From the NCBI RefSeq assembly GCF_040183065.1, contig NC_091119.1, positions 194,382,543-194,446,542 of the forward strand: DNA of 64,000 bases, in the 5' to 3' direction. The DNA comes from Periplaneta americana. Lineage: Eukaryota; Arthropoda; Insecta; Blattodea; Blattidae. The notes under the pieces were generated by a model. That model was not told where the DNA came from, did no database searches, and saw nothing but the letters and a program-made list of their open reading frames with translations. A program made the translations under genes and the position numbers. Within the stretch, counting starts at the first letter, position 1; every line of letters begins with the position of its first letter. Shown in pieces: positions 14,301 to 23,100 of this stretch.

Positions 14301-17300
14301 CATTAAGTTGGACTGAACAAAACAGGTCCTTAACCCTGTTGTTCTGGACATTTGAGCCATTGATAAGGTACTTGTTCTTGCCGCCTGTAACAATCTACAA
14401 GAAACAAAACATCCAAGTGAATTCTTGATCACAATAATGTAATTGTTTTCTGAATGTGCAATATACTTTATTTACAAGGAGCAGGTTTTCTGATCTGAGG
14501 TTGAGGTCATGCATGGTTTCAAAAGCTGCCTGAGTTGATCACCATGATAATTTTTTTTTCGTGGTTTTCCCCAACTGTAAGGCGAATGTCAGATAATAAA
14601 TAGTGATAGATTTATTGACATTAGTTCACAAAAGTACAAAACTTAATAATTTAACAAAAAGATATATATACAAAAGTAGTTATACATAATAAATATACAA
14701 TTTCCTAAACTATAGTCCCATCACTCTAATTTCCGGCAGCCAATCGCGTTGCAGGTCAGCTACATTTAAAACGTGTGCGTCTTGTGATTCACTGATTCAT
14801 TTCTTAAGGCTCGAAAAATACTTAATATAATCGCCCGCCATTTTAGCTCTTTCGTTGGCGTTCGCAGAAAGCACACGAAGACGTTATTTGCCGCTCAATT
14901 ATTTGCTGAATTACATTGCGTTTGATTTATTATGATAGGAGCTACGACATGATAATGTTTAACGGTGTGGCAAATAGATTCCTCGTATGGTAGCTCGGCA
15001 ACGTAAGAACAAAAATGGCGAAGGATACTACCTACCTAGACTTTATAGAGCCTTCACTTCCTAAGACGTAAGCAAAGAGGAGGAGTCACGCCGGAAATAA
15101 CAGCGTCGGGACTATAATTAATTTATCGCAAATTTCAATAATTTATTGGTTCAAATTTGCACTTACGTCTGGTTTTAGTGCATGTTTAAACCAATCGTAA
15201 TAACCATTAAGACTTTAAACCTTATTTATCTGCTCCTTTTCACAATTTACTACCATAAATATGTAAGGCGAATGTCAGATAATAGACAGCAAATCCTAGG
15301 TTTCACCTTGTCAGAATAATAGCTCAATATAATGATAACCTCATAGTTGGCAAAACTTAGTTGTCATTAATTAAAAGTTCATGTACATACCGGTACCTAA
15401 GTATTTAATTAGACCTAATGTCATGCACACCCCATGCCAAAGAGTCCCATTGTGTTGTTCGTCTGAAAGTGCAAGTCAACGTAAATATAAAAATCTTAAA
15501 GGACTTCTGAGGAGAAATGGACTGTTGCATAATACAGGTTCTGATAATGCACAGGTTGGTACACCTGTGAAGTGGATGATGCAACAACAATGAAAATTAC
15601 GTCAGTTGCAGTTGAAGCCTTAAGGAAAAAGGACGTCTATAGCATACTCTGTGTTTAGGCAATGAGAGCTAGAAATGGAGCACACATGGGTCTCGGGTAC
15701 AGTGACAATAATTATTGATGATCAAAGATTGAATCTTTACCTGGCAACAATGCCACAGAAATCCACAGTGCTCTGAATGGAGTTTGTGATGAATTATAGT
15801 GGATTGCAGTACAGTTTCTCGTACATCAACGAAAACATCAACAAATGAACAAAGGGTGAAATTTGTGGCAGAGCTCTTGAAGAAGATTGTTGAGCGATGT
15901 GTGAGGAACTTTCAGAAGCTATGGGGATCCTCCCAACTTCAACATTCAGTATTTTGACAAATGATTTGAAGAAGACACAAATTTCTGTGCGAATGGTCCT
16001 TCACTGTTTGACTGCTGAAAAGAAGCAGAAACAACTGAACATTGCAAACTTGCAGAAACAAAGATTCGACATTGAAGGTCAAGCTTTTTTTTTCTTCGAA
16101 TTGTTGCTATTGATGAAATGTGGATTAGACACTTCGAGCCGGAATTGAAATCACAGTCAAACGAGTTTTTACCACATAAAGATTCGATCTTAATGTACGA
16201 TCTTCGATCTTCAATTGTCACAGTACCCGAGACATGTGCACGCTCCATTTCTAGCTCTCATTACCTAAACATAGAGTATACTATGAATAAAACGAATATA
16301 CGTCCTTCTTCCTTAAGCCTTCAACTGCAATTGATGTAATTTTCATTGTTGTTGCGTCATCCACTTCACAGCTCTACCAACCTGTGCATTATCAGAACCT
16401 GATTATACAATAGTCTATCTCTCCTCAGAAGATTTTTATATTTATGTTGACTTGCACTCTTAAACGCACAATACAGCAGGACTCTTTGACGTAGGTTGTG
16501 CATGACATTATATCTAATCAAATACAGCAGAGAGTAGGAAAGTGTCAGAGATGCCCAAATGAGCAATCACAGAGATAAGTATAGACATAGTTATGAAATA
16601 ATATTAATATTTTTGTAATCCTACTTGTCTTGTAACGGTGATCTCTTCATGCTGTTCATATCCTAATGGACTTTGGCTGGTGTTGCGATTATCGAATGTG
16701 AGTGTCACACTTGCCTTGGTGATACCTGCTTGTCCACCTTTATAAATCAGTTCTTGAAGACTGCCAGCACGTACCTTGAAACAATAACATAAAAACTAAT
16801 TTGAAGCAGTTCTGGTAATTTTGGAAATGTACAACTACTATGCTCTCATTTTATAGATTCATTCATACTGTTCTGTCCAAGGGCAGGTCTTTCACTGCCA
16901 ACCCAGCATTCTCCAGTCTTTCCTATTTTCTGCCTTCCTCTTTGTCTGCATTAAGATCCATATACATCTTCAGAATCTTTTACTGTACAAAGATTCATCA
17001 TGTCATGTCTGCAGTTTTTCTTGGGAAGAGTAAATGTGGTAGCTTCCCCTTGCTTTCCGCACACCACTCTCTCTTTCGCATCTTAAAAAATCCCAGGGGA
17101 CCTCAGCATGGAGGTGAGGAGAGTGGATTTGACTAATTATGCACTCTATACTTCATCGAAATTCACCACAAGGGTTAAATATCAGTTCTATCAGAGTTTT
17201 TGACCTGATCAAAGACAGGAAATCCCAATTAGCCTTTGTCCCCCCTTTTATAGATTATTTACTGGTAAGTCAGATGCGTTTCCAATTCACTGTAGGCTAA

Positions 17301-19391
17301 AGCAAGGAGATGCACTATCACCTTTACTTTTTAACTTTGCTCTAGAGTATGCCATTAGGAAAGTCCAGGATAACAGGCAGGGTTTGGAATTGAACGAGTT
17401 ACATCAGCTGCTTGTCTATGCGGATGACATGAATATGTTAGGAGAAAATCCACAAACGATTAGGAAAAACACGGAAATTTTACTTGAAGCAAGTAAAGAG
17501 ATAGGTTCGGAAGTAAATCCCGAAAAGACAACGTATATGATTATGTCTCGTGACCATAATATTGTACGAAATGGAAATATAAAAATTGGAAATTTATCTT
17601 TTGAAGAGGTGGAGAAGTTCAAATATCTGGGAGCAACAATAACAAATATAAATGATACTCGGGAGGAAATTAAACACAGAATAAATATGGGAAATGCCTG
17701 TTATTATTGGGTTGAGAAACTTTTATCATCCAGTCTGCCGTCAAAAAATCTGAAAGTTAGAATTTATAAAACAGCTATATTACCGGTTGTTCTGTATGGT
17801 TGTGAAACTTGGACTCTCACTTGGAGAGAGGAACAGAGATTAAGGGTGTTGGAGAATAAGGTTCTTAGGAAAATATTTGGGGCTCAGAGGGATGAAGTTA
17901 CAGGAGAATGGAGAAAGTTACACAACACAGAACTGCATGCATTGTATTCTTCACCTGACATAATTAGGAACATTAAATCCAGACTTTTGAGACTGGCAGG
18001 GCATGTAGCACGTATGGGCGAATCCAGAAATGCATATAGAGTGTTAGTTGGGAGGCCGGAGGGAAAAAGACCTTTAGGGAGGCCGAGACGTAGATGGGAA
18101 AATAATATTAAAATGGATTTGAGGGAGATGGGATATGATGATAGAGAATGGATTAATCTTGCTCAGGATAGGGACCGATGGCGGGCTTATGTGAGGGCAG
18201 CAATGAACCTCCGGGTTCCTTAAAAGCCAGTAAGTAAGTATTTAAGTGATTTGTCATGTGCTGCAATGTCGAAACAGGAACGTGTGAAATAAAGTACAAA
18301 ACACAGTAGCCTAACCATATTTACTAGGTAGGCTATTGTAAAACAATTCAACTGATTTTGTGTGCAGTTGTGATGGACATACAGTATGTAACACAGTGAA
18401 TGAAAAACGGTTCCTCTTTCATTTTAAAGGTTATTTAAGTGTTTAAGTTATTCTGTCATGTGTTCCAAAGTCTGTATAGTAGTGCTTACCTGTATTCTAA
18501 CTTTAGTCACAGACTGAAGTACACTGCTCGGCGGAAATGATTATGACAAATTAAACACCCGTCACTCTGACATTTTTACAATTGAGTTACCAAAGAAAGG
18601 TATGATATATTTACGTACTTTGCTTCTCGCCAAGTCATATGATCCGTAAACATAGGAGAAATTAAGCGACGACGTCAATTTCGCACCAAAATAAGGATGG
18701 AAAGGTGCTTTAAAGTGGTAGCCGGTGGAGAGACAGGATCGCATGCCGTCTCTTTGTAGGTACATAGAAAGCGAGGGATAAACTCCAGAACACGGATTGC
18801 ACCCTTCCCCTCTACCCCCACCACACCTACCTTGCAACAAGTTACTTGCCCTGCAGACTCCTCCCTCTCTCGCGTTCTCACGCCTCATCTCGCTTGACAC
18901 GAGATTTCAATATCGTGGCGAGATTTTCCTTGGTAACGCAACTGTAAAGAATTAGCGACATTTATCGTTGACAACTATTTCTATTATCAGTAACAAGGAT
19001 ACGTACGGTTTAGATGATGAGAAACATCTGTGACAAATAGCACCACTGTAACCCACTGTCAGTGACAACTTCACTGCCAGTGATAAGTAACCCCATTGTC
19101 TGTGACGAGGTTAGGATGGTTTTGATGACAGCAGTTTACAACCAGAGTTTACCTATAGTTCAATCGCTAATTGCACGAAGTGTAAGAAAAAGTGGCCGGT
19201 GCTTGAGCCCTCCGTATAATTACCTGGACTAAATTTGTTATCCCAAGAACAAAACAAATAGCATCAAGAATATTCGATTTTCCACTGCCGTTTAATCCTG
19301 TTATTGCATTGAATTCTCTGTCGAATCCATTTATTTCCGTTCGATGACCGTATGATTTGAAACCATCAATGATTATAGATTTCAAATACAT
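1216..19391 (-). CDS. SMC2: SMC2, condensin ATPase subunit (5' part, 8 exons)
   Basis: SMC2 pairs with SMC4 in condensin and uses ATP to compact and resolve mitotic chromosomes in the nucleus. Eight exons (19224-19391, 16625-16774, 14233-14394, 12133-12243, 9903-10040, 6184-6324, 4059-4208, 1216-1405) join in frame; the first seven junctions are phase 0 and the last is phase 1. They give residues 1-403. Walker A (GLNGSGKS) is at 32-39, the Q-loop (LIMQGRIT) around Q147 and the head-to-coil motif [10 protein letters not shown] near 165-175, followed by charged heptad-rich coiled coil. Exon lengths match vertebrate SMC2 codon for codon as I remember it. The hinge, second coil and Walker B head must lie to the left of the window. 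All exons are open, so the gene looks functional. Introns are 2 to 3.6 kb and full of transposons. Confidence 0.97.
1524..2815 (+). mobile_element. Tc1/mariner superfamily, DD41D transposase, full length but broken
   Basis: 30-bp terminal inverted repeats with three mismatches (left start CAAGGTGGGGCATGGG) are flanked by a TA target duplication at 1522-1523 and 2816-2817. The interior reads as a transposase split by frameshifts. Catalytic Asp codons are visible at 2101 (MSDEAHFHL), 2373 (QQDGA) and 2499 (CDFF), and 41 residues separate the last two. This DD41D spacing fits the rosa/visitor type rather than the classic DD34D mariner. The only long frame left is 2286-2558. It lies in SMC2 intron 7. 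Confidence 0.9.
2818..3840 (+). mobile_element. Non-LTR retrotransposon, 5'-truncated, RT nearly open
   Basis: One frame runs from 2818 to 3798 with a single nonsense codon (TGA at 2971). It contains RT motif A ([10 protein letters not shown]), the [10 protein letters not shown] block, the catalytic FADD at 3121, a YLGY block and the C-terminal GRPKKRW motif. The 3' end is a short GAA-repeat tail near 3825-3840. The left end abuts the TA of the DD41D mariner. Lies in SMC2 intron 7. Clade not assigned. Confidence 0.9.
4059..4208 (-). CDS. SMC2: SMC2 exon 7
   Basis: Encodes residues 291-340, lysine and glutamate-rich coiled coil ending [10 protein letters not shown]. The acceptor is ATCTAG| and the donor GAG|GTAAGA. 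It is 50 codons. Confidence 0.95.
4278..5178. mobile_element. Penelope-like element remnants in a giant palindrome
   Basis: Two copies of the 3' part of a Penelope-like element lie head to head: minus-strand arm about 4278-4736, plus-strand arm about 4769-5178, with a loop of about 32 bp. Each arm translates into the GIY-YIG nuclease end: QTGRSF, then [20 protein letters not shown]. Each outer end carries the characteristic 3' segment (GAAGATGACCCATAAATAGG or a variant). Reading frames are broken. It lies in SMC2 intron 6. A related single copy is at 33070-33475. Confidence 0.8.
5324..5352. repeat. (AT)n microsatellite
   Basis: An uninterrupted AT dinucleotide run in SMC2 intron 6. Confidence 0.95.
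5486..5705 (-). mobile_element. tRNA-derived SINE
   Basis: Read on the minus strand, an A-box-like TAGTGTAGTTGG is followed by a B box (GGTTCGATCC), then a body ending in the GTTAAATAAACC-type 3' segment that recurs in other SINEs of this window (48258, 45318). These are pol III promoter boxes inherited from a tRNA. It is non-coding. Confidence 0.8.
6184..6324 (-). CDS. SMC2: SMC2 exon 6
   Basis: Encodes residues 244-290, highly charged coiled coil ([17 protein letters not shown]). The acceptor is TTGCAG| and the donor TCC|GTAAGA. A mariner element ends only 20 bp upstream of this exon, see findings. Confidence 0.95.
6345..7698 (+). mobile_element. Mariner (DD34D), full length, two lesions
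   Basis: TIRs begin CGTGGTACAGTCATTAAG (24 identical bp at the tips), flanked by TA at 6343-6344 and 7699-7700. The transposase has the HTH region from 6516, catalytic Asp codons at 7005 (TGDET), 7289 (HDNAPAH) and 7394 (PCDFF), and 34 residues between the last two, so classic DD34D. A TAG at 7014-7016 replaces the expected Trp codon, and a frameshift lies near 7130. It sits in SMC2 intron 5, 20 bp from exon 6. Confidence 0.93.
7733..7791. repeat. Compound trinucleotide repeat (AGC/AGT/GGT)
   Basis: Consecutive runs of AGC, AGT and GGT triplets just right of the mariner. The minus-strand poly-Thr/Ala frame across it is not a gene. Confidence 0.9.
8254..9626 (+). mobile_element. Non-LTR retrotransposon family A, 5'-truncated copy 1
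   Basis: Frames 8309-8842 and 8886-9599 are two halves of one [11 protein letters not shown], motif [22 protein letters not shown], catalytic YADD (near 8789), then [14 protein letters not shown] and the end [15 protein letters not shown]. The frame breaks at a tandem 7-bp duplication (ACAAACG at 8824-8837), absent from the sister copy at 17449. The 3' tail is a TAAG-type repeat. Lies in SMC2 intron 5. This is the commonest LINE in the window (17262, 26167, 41027, 41525, 49783, 50326, 61441). Confidence 0.92.
9903..10040 (-). CDS. SMC2: SMC2 exon 5
   Basis: Encodes residues 198-243 ([13 protein letters not shown] onward), coiled coil with the SMC2-typical stretch [20 protein letters not shown]. 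The acceptor is CACAG| and the donor CAG|GTAAAG. It is 46 codons. Confidence 0.96.
10177..11271 (+). mobile_element. hAT transposon, decayed (ZBED/FAM200-like transposase)
   Basis: The left end CAGCGTTTCTCAAACT and the inverted right end (AGTTTGAGAAACGGTG) are hAT-type termini. They are flanked by an 8-bp duplication with one mismatch (CATTAGAA at 10069-offset 10169-10176, AATTAGAA at 11272-11279). Frame 10496-10756 holds the hAT-family stretch [16 protein letters not shown] then [13 protein letters not shown]. Later conserved blocks are present but shifted. Lies in SMC2 intron 4. Confidence 0.88.
12133..12243 (-). CDS. SMC2: SMC2 exon 4
   Basis: Encodes residues 161-197, carrying the SMC signature [11 protein letters not shown] where the head passes into the first coiled coil. 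The acceptor is TTTCAG| and the donor GCG|GTATTG, which is weaker than the others. It is 37 codons. Confidence 0.95.
12461..13998 (+). mobile_element. TIR DNA transposon, probably PIF/Harbinger-like
   Basis: 23-bp TIRs with two mismatches (left TGCCCGTGTGCACCATTC, the right end its inverse) are flanked by the 3-bp duplication CTA at 12458-12460 and 13999-14001. A short ORF exon (12649-12753, 35 codons, [20 protein letters not shown]) ends at a perfect GTAAGT donor, as in the small first exon of some Harbinger transposases. No catalytic core is left. The 3-bp TSD supports the superfamily, but CTA is not the canonical target. Lies in SMC2 intron 3. Confidence 0.6.
13072..13470. repeat. Two local tandem duplications inside the TIR element
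   Basis: A 74-bp segment (TTCCTTTCCCTCTTACTCC) occurs at about 13080 and 13154. A unit of about 130 bp carrying TTGGCACT and the shared end ATCCGTATACTGAAATTTTC occurs twice, ending near 13320 and 13460. Copies are diverged, so the duplications are not recent. The minus ORFs over them are not conserved. Confidence 0.75.
14233..14394 (-). CDS. SMC2: SMC2 exon 3
   Basis: Encodes residues 107-160, with KYLINGSNV, the Q-loop [10 protein letters not shown] and the end NMKPPE. The acceptor is TTGTAG| and the donor GAG|GTAAGT. It is 54 codons, phase 0. Confidence 0.97.
14599..15261. mobile_element. Retroposed insert with 23-bp target duplication
   Basis: 663 bp between two identical 23-bp repeats inside a SINE. 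It has no ORF or recognised family. A MITE at 14713-15114 makes up most of it, so the insert proper was about 260 bp before that second insertion. Confidence 0.6.
14713..15114. mobile_element. MITE with TAGTCCC ends
   Basis: 402 bp with inverted ends: left TAGTCCCATCACTCTAATTT, right the inverse of TAGTCCCGACGCTGTTATTT, both followed by CCGGC. TA duplications are at 14711-14712 and 15115-15116. Non-coding. The TA target and size suggest a Tc1/mariner-related non-autonomous element. Confidence 0.8.
15401..16525 (+). mobile_element. Mariner-like element with about 340-bp inverted arms
   Basis: Arms 15401-15735 and 16181-16525 are long, imperfect inverse copies (shared blocks include AATGTCATGCACA, GCAAGTCAAC and GAGAGCTAGAAATGGAGC). 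The 445-bp centre encodes a decayed mariner transposase: [25 protein letters not shown], and the first catalytic block in a shifted frame ([13 protein letters not shown] near 16105-16145). The second and third Asp regions are missing. No target duplication identified. Lies in SMC2 intron 2. Confidence 0.75.
16625..16774 (-). CDS. SMC2: SMC2 exon 2
   Basis: Encodes residues 57-106 (starts [17 protein letters not shown], ends EEITVTRQ), part of the N-terminal ATPase lobe. The acceptor is TTTCAAG| and the donor is CAA|GTAGGA. It is phase 0 on both sides and exactly 50 codons, as in vertebrate SMC2. Confidence 0.96.
16840..16960 (-). mobile_element. LINE 3' end, family of 22430-23100
   Basis: The minus strand reads the same C-terminus and 3' end as the LINE ending at 23095: GAAAGACCTGCCCTTGGACA preceded by the GRKxxDWRMLG-type peptide. 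It is a short relic in SMC2 intron 1. Confidence 0.7.
17262..18241 (+). mobile_element. Non-LTR family A, copy 2, RT C-terminal half open
   Basis: Frame 17384-18223 (279 codons) is uninterrupted from just before the catalytic YADD (VYADDMNML) to the family's normal stop after AAMNLRVP. About 120 bp upstream the [14 protein letters not shown] block is readable. The tail is (GTAA)n. It is 5'-truncated near 17262. Lies in SMC2 intron 1. Confidence 0.92.
18242..19222. other. SMC2 intron 1 sequence, nothing recognised
   Basis: No ORF with family features. Minor points: a C-rich stretch near 18805-18840, and an irregular run of CACTGTCAGTGACAA-like units at about 19045-19110. The minus-strand frame 18562-18900 has no recognisable domain. 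Confidence 0.5.
19224..19391 (-). CDS. SMC2: SMC2 exon 1
   Basis: Encodes residues 1-56, starting [15 protein letters not shown] and containing the Walker A P-loop. The ATG is at 19389-19391; no longer N-terminus is expected because SMC proteins start right at this first beta strand. The donor is CAG|GTAATT at 19223. The ORF that reads on past it is intron. Confidence 0.97.
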
Positions 19392-19463
19392 TTTCTTTAA
19401 AAATTTAGTGCTTTTAAAAATAAAATTGATCGTTTCATTTCACATTGCACTTTTGATGCTCAC

Positions 19464-19474
19464 TTTTCCCGCGC
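19464..19474 (-). promoter_or_regulatory. E2F/DP-like site upstream of SMC2
   Basis: The plus strand reads TTTTCCCGCGC, a match to the E2F core TTTSSCGC, ending 73 bp upstream of the SMC2 ATG. Condensin genes are cell-cycle regulated in animals, so the position fits, but function is inferred from motif and location only. No TATA box was recognised between the motif and the ATG. Confidence 0.45.
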
Positions 19475-20555
19475 AGATGTTCACATTTTATAAACATTCT
19501 CAGGACACTGTAACCGACAAGTTGTTCACGCCTTTAGGTCCAGTGCTGCCAACTCGATTCCTAAAAACTCGCTAAGCTACAGTGCAGAAACCGCTAAATT
19601 GCTATATTTACAATGTACAAATAAGATTATTTTACCTCTGTGAGTGTTAAAAAACCTCTAAATCCCTATATGAGCCATACAAATTTCATAAATTTTACCC
19701 CCTGAACTAACAATGAAAAACGCTAGATCTAGCGGGAAAACCGCTGAATTCGCAACTGTTTACGTCAGGGATGCCAAATTAAGAGTGATATGTATTGCGC
19801 TATCAGAAGATATGTAAAATTATCGAGTTATGCAACATTTATTGTGAAATCTATAACAAGAAGACTTCTAGACCTGTAAATGTTATATTTGATACGAAAA
19901 CATAATGGCATTCATTGCTGTATCAACGCCATTTGATGGAGATTGCTAGATTGAACGCGGGAATTTGAACTCAGGAAATTTCAGGCATCCCAAGAATTTC
20001 ATAACAAAGGTGTCTGTCACATAATAAACACAACCTTGAAAACCATCACTCTTGTCCACACTATTATTTCAAAGTAAGAAGGACTACAATTCGATGATCT
20101 TTACTGTAACTAAGAGACCGAATTAACATTTTTCCTCTAAGTAACCAGCATCATGGATTCGGAAGAGTGCAAGTCGTTAGTTATCTCGAAGGAAAATACT
20201 CCATTTTTATTATTTTGATCCACGGTAGAATTCTAATTTTTACTCCATTTGCATTGTATTTTTGGTCCAGAGGAAATCCGCATTTTTTTACGAAAATATT
20301 CTTGTTTTATTCACAGACTCAGGCTACCAATTCTTTGATACAGAGAAAATATTCGTCTTTAACTCAAAAAGGCCTTAGCATCGTCTCACCTCTTTTTATC
20401 TTCTCAGGTCGTACCACTATTTAAAATAAATTATAAACTATTAGTTCCTGAAATTAATTTTGAAATACGATCCAATAGGAAAACGGAACTATTAAAAGAA
20501 TACAGGATGAGCAGTGAGACCGAAACAGACTTATAGGCCTAGATCCTTGACTGCT

Positions 20556-20610
<55 letters not shown>

Positions 20611-20776
20611 ACTGTTACGGTAATAAGAATATTAGTAGAGAAGATGAGATGAGAAAAATTACGAAGAAACAGAAATCATCTCGAAATACAAGAGTCTTTA
20701 ATACGTCCAAATATTTATAAGCACACAGTGCAAATTACTTGACCTATTCTTTAGACTTACAGTAGGCCTATTGTAT
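19475..20776. other. Intergenic, upstream of SMC2
   Basis: AT-rich with no supported gene. It contains a pure GAT microsatellite at 20556-20609. The plus ORF 20167-20424 has no family features. Confidence 0.5.
20556..20609. repeat. (GAT)n microsatellite
   Basis: About 17 uninterrupted GAT triplets. Confidence 0.95.
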
Positions 20777-20865
20777 CATGGTCGAAGGTAGCATGCCTAA
20801 ACTTACGTTATGGAATGAGCACTAGTTCGAGTCCTCAAGGGGAAAGAAATTATTTCATCACACTG
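20777..20865 (+). mobile_element. SINE fragment (family of 45373-45726)
   Basis: GCCTAAACTTACGTTATGG, then AGTTCGAGTCCTCA (B-box-like) and GGGAAAGAAATTATTTCATC match the tRNA-like head of the SINE at 45385-45475. Truncated. Confidence 0.65.
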
Positions 20866-20984
20866 TTTTTAATTTATTCATACAAAGTAATACAACTAGG
20901 GGAACAACTGAAATGTAGTATAAATTGAATGCATATTTCCAAAGAAAGAAACGGGGGCAATTGTAACAAACTAAGTTAAACTAA

Positions 20985-21891
20985 ATTAAATTAGGTTTCC
21001 AATTCTTAAATTTGCATACCCTTGTTCGCCCAATTATGGAATATGGAGCAGTAGGTTGGGATCCGTACAGACAAAACCAAATCGAGTCAATAGAAAAGGT
21101 CCAACGCAAGGCCGCAAAATATGTCAAAATGGGGAAGGGACATGGTGAGGAGATAGTAAAAGACTTAGGGTGGGAACTTCTCAAATCAAGGCGACGAAAA
21201 CCAGACTCACTGCATTGTTTAAGGCAAAAATGGGACCGATATCAATGCTAGATTAACAACACCATCATACTTAGGAAGGGCTGATCATATTAGGAAGTTT
21301 AAATGTAGAAAACAGAACGGACGTGGCAAAATTTTCCTTTGTTAACCACACAATAGTAGACTGGAACAGCTTACCTGCGGCAATCTTTCAGGGTGGTCCT
21401 CTTAAAATCAATACATTTAAGGAAAGATTGAGAAGATTAGACTGAAAATGTAAGTGGAGGTGCAGTGTAATTATTTAAGTTGTGTCATGTACTTAATTGA
21501 ATTGATATATAATTAATTAAGTTGATATGTAATTATTAAGTTGATATGTAAAATAATTAAGTTGATATGTAATTAATTAAGATGATATGTAATTAAGTTG
21601 GTATGTAATTAATTAAAGTGATATGTAATTATTTAAATTGGTAATAGTTGGGTGAAATAGAAGTACTTATAAGTTAGATTTACTTTTGCTTATCGTAGGC
21701 GTTATCATAGAATAGTTTTTAATTATAGTCCTAGGTTTATTGCATCTACTATTTATAGATTTACGTTTATTTTATTTTATTTCATTTAGGTTTATTTTAT
21801 TTTATTTCATGTAATTGTAATTATTGTACATTATATATCACTGCCACCGGGTGTATACCCAATTGTAGTGTTAATAAATACATACATACTT
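20985..21891 (+). mobile_element. Non-LTR 3' part, family B
   Basis: Frame 21012-21251 reads LVRPIMEYGAVGWDPYRQ then SIEKVQRKAAKYVKMG, the RT C-terminal region of a CR1/Jockey-like LINE. The rest of the C-terminus is readable in shifted frames to about 21440. The 3' UTR ends with CTGCCACCGGGTGTATACCC and a tail of ATAC repeats near 21875-21891. Confidence 0.85.
21478..21650. repeat. Minisatellite in the LINE 3' UTR
   Basis: About six degenerate units of 20-27 bp built on AATTAAGTTGATATGTAATT. They lie within the family B 3' UTR. Confidence 0.8.
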
Positions 21892-22429
21892 ACCAAGCTT
21901 CGTCTCATGAACATTTATATGAGGTTGTAAAAAATTAAGCCATTTAATAATGCAATAACCTTTTCATACCAAAAGTTGACGAGTTTAATAAACAAATGAA
22001 ATTTAAATTGTCTCCTCATATACATCCCTGACGGCATCCATGTTCTCAGCTGTTGTAAGTGGATGAACTAAGGATATGAAATATGAAAAACATATGGAAT
22101 AAATGTAGAAATTTATTCTTTTGAAATTATATTATTCCAAAATTCATACTTTCTTCTGATTTCTAACTTCGAAAAGATAATTACATCTAGGAAATATTAG
22201 TATAACATATATATAAAAATTGTTATCCAAAAAAATAACTTAACATTTCTATTAAAGCAATATTGTTTATGATAATATTTGACAGTAGATTGTTTATCTA
22301 CACTGATATAAGTTAATTTGTACAATAGAACTATAATTGTTTTTATACAAATAAAATACATTTCCACTTAGATATTTATTTTAAATATACCTACTAATTT
22401 CATTGTATTATAACAAATAATTTTCAATT

Positions 22430-23100
22430 AACGTTGCACATAGTGTTCATAGTACCTAAGAAAACTAAAGAAGGTAAACTTGCGAAATCTAAATGAGGCA
22501 GTAGAGCAGAGTGGACAGCTTCAAATACTTGGGATGCACTATAAGCAGTAACATGAGCTGCTGCCAGGAAGTCAAAAGGAGAACAGCAATGGCAAAGGAA
22601 GCTTTTAATACAAAAAGGAGCATCTTCTGCAGACCTCTGGAGAAAGAACTAAGGAAGAGGCTACTGAAGTGCTTTGTATGGAGTGTAGCATTGTATGGGG
22701 AGAAACATGGACATTACGATGAAGTGAAGAGAAACGACTAGAAGCATTTGAAGTGTGGATATGGAGAAGAATGGAGCGTGTGAAATGGACAGACAGAATA
22801 AGAAACTAAGCCATATTGAAAAGAGTGGATGAAGAAAGAATGATACTGAAATTTATCAGAATGAGGAAAAGGAATTGGCTAGGTCAGTGATAGAGAAGAA
22901 ACTGCCTACTGAAGGATGCACTGGAAGGAATGGTGAACGGAAGAAGAGTTTGGGGCAGAAGAAGATATCAGATGATAGACAACATTAAGATATATATCGT
23001 ATGAGAGACTGAGGAAGGAGGAAAAGAGGGAAGATAGGGGAATGCTGAGTTTGCAGTGAAAGACTTGCCCTTGGGCAGGAAACTATGAAGGAATAAATTT
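22430..23100 (+). mobile_element. Non-LTR 3' part, family C
   Basis: Frame 22511-22741 contains DSFKYLGCTIS, KRRTAMAKEAFN and WSVALYG, the YLG and LYG blocks of an RT connection domain. Shifted frames continue to a GRRRYQMIDD-type C-terminus near 22970. Ends CTTGCCCTTGGGCAGGAAAC near 23085. Multiple frameshifts. Confidence 0.85.

Larger units (their letters stand above)
14551..15345 (+). mobile_element. SINE remnant split by a 663-bp insertion
   Basis: 14551-14598 and 15262-15345 read continuously as the 3' body of the tRNA-SINE family also seen at 48258-48450 (GGCGAATGTCAG, AATCCT, then CTTGTCA). A perfect 23-bp direct repeat (14576-14598 and 15262-15284) flanks the insert, as expected of a target-site duplication. 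Confidence 0.7.

Noticed and set aside
16840-17136. 98-codon plus ORF
   Set aside because: Overlaps the inverse of a LINE 3' end and has no domain.
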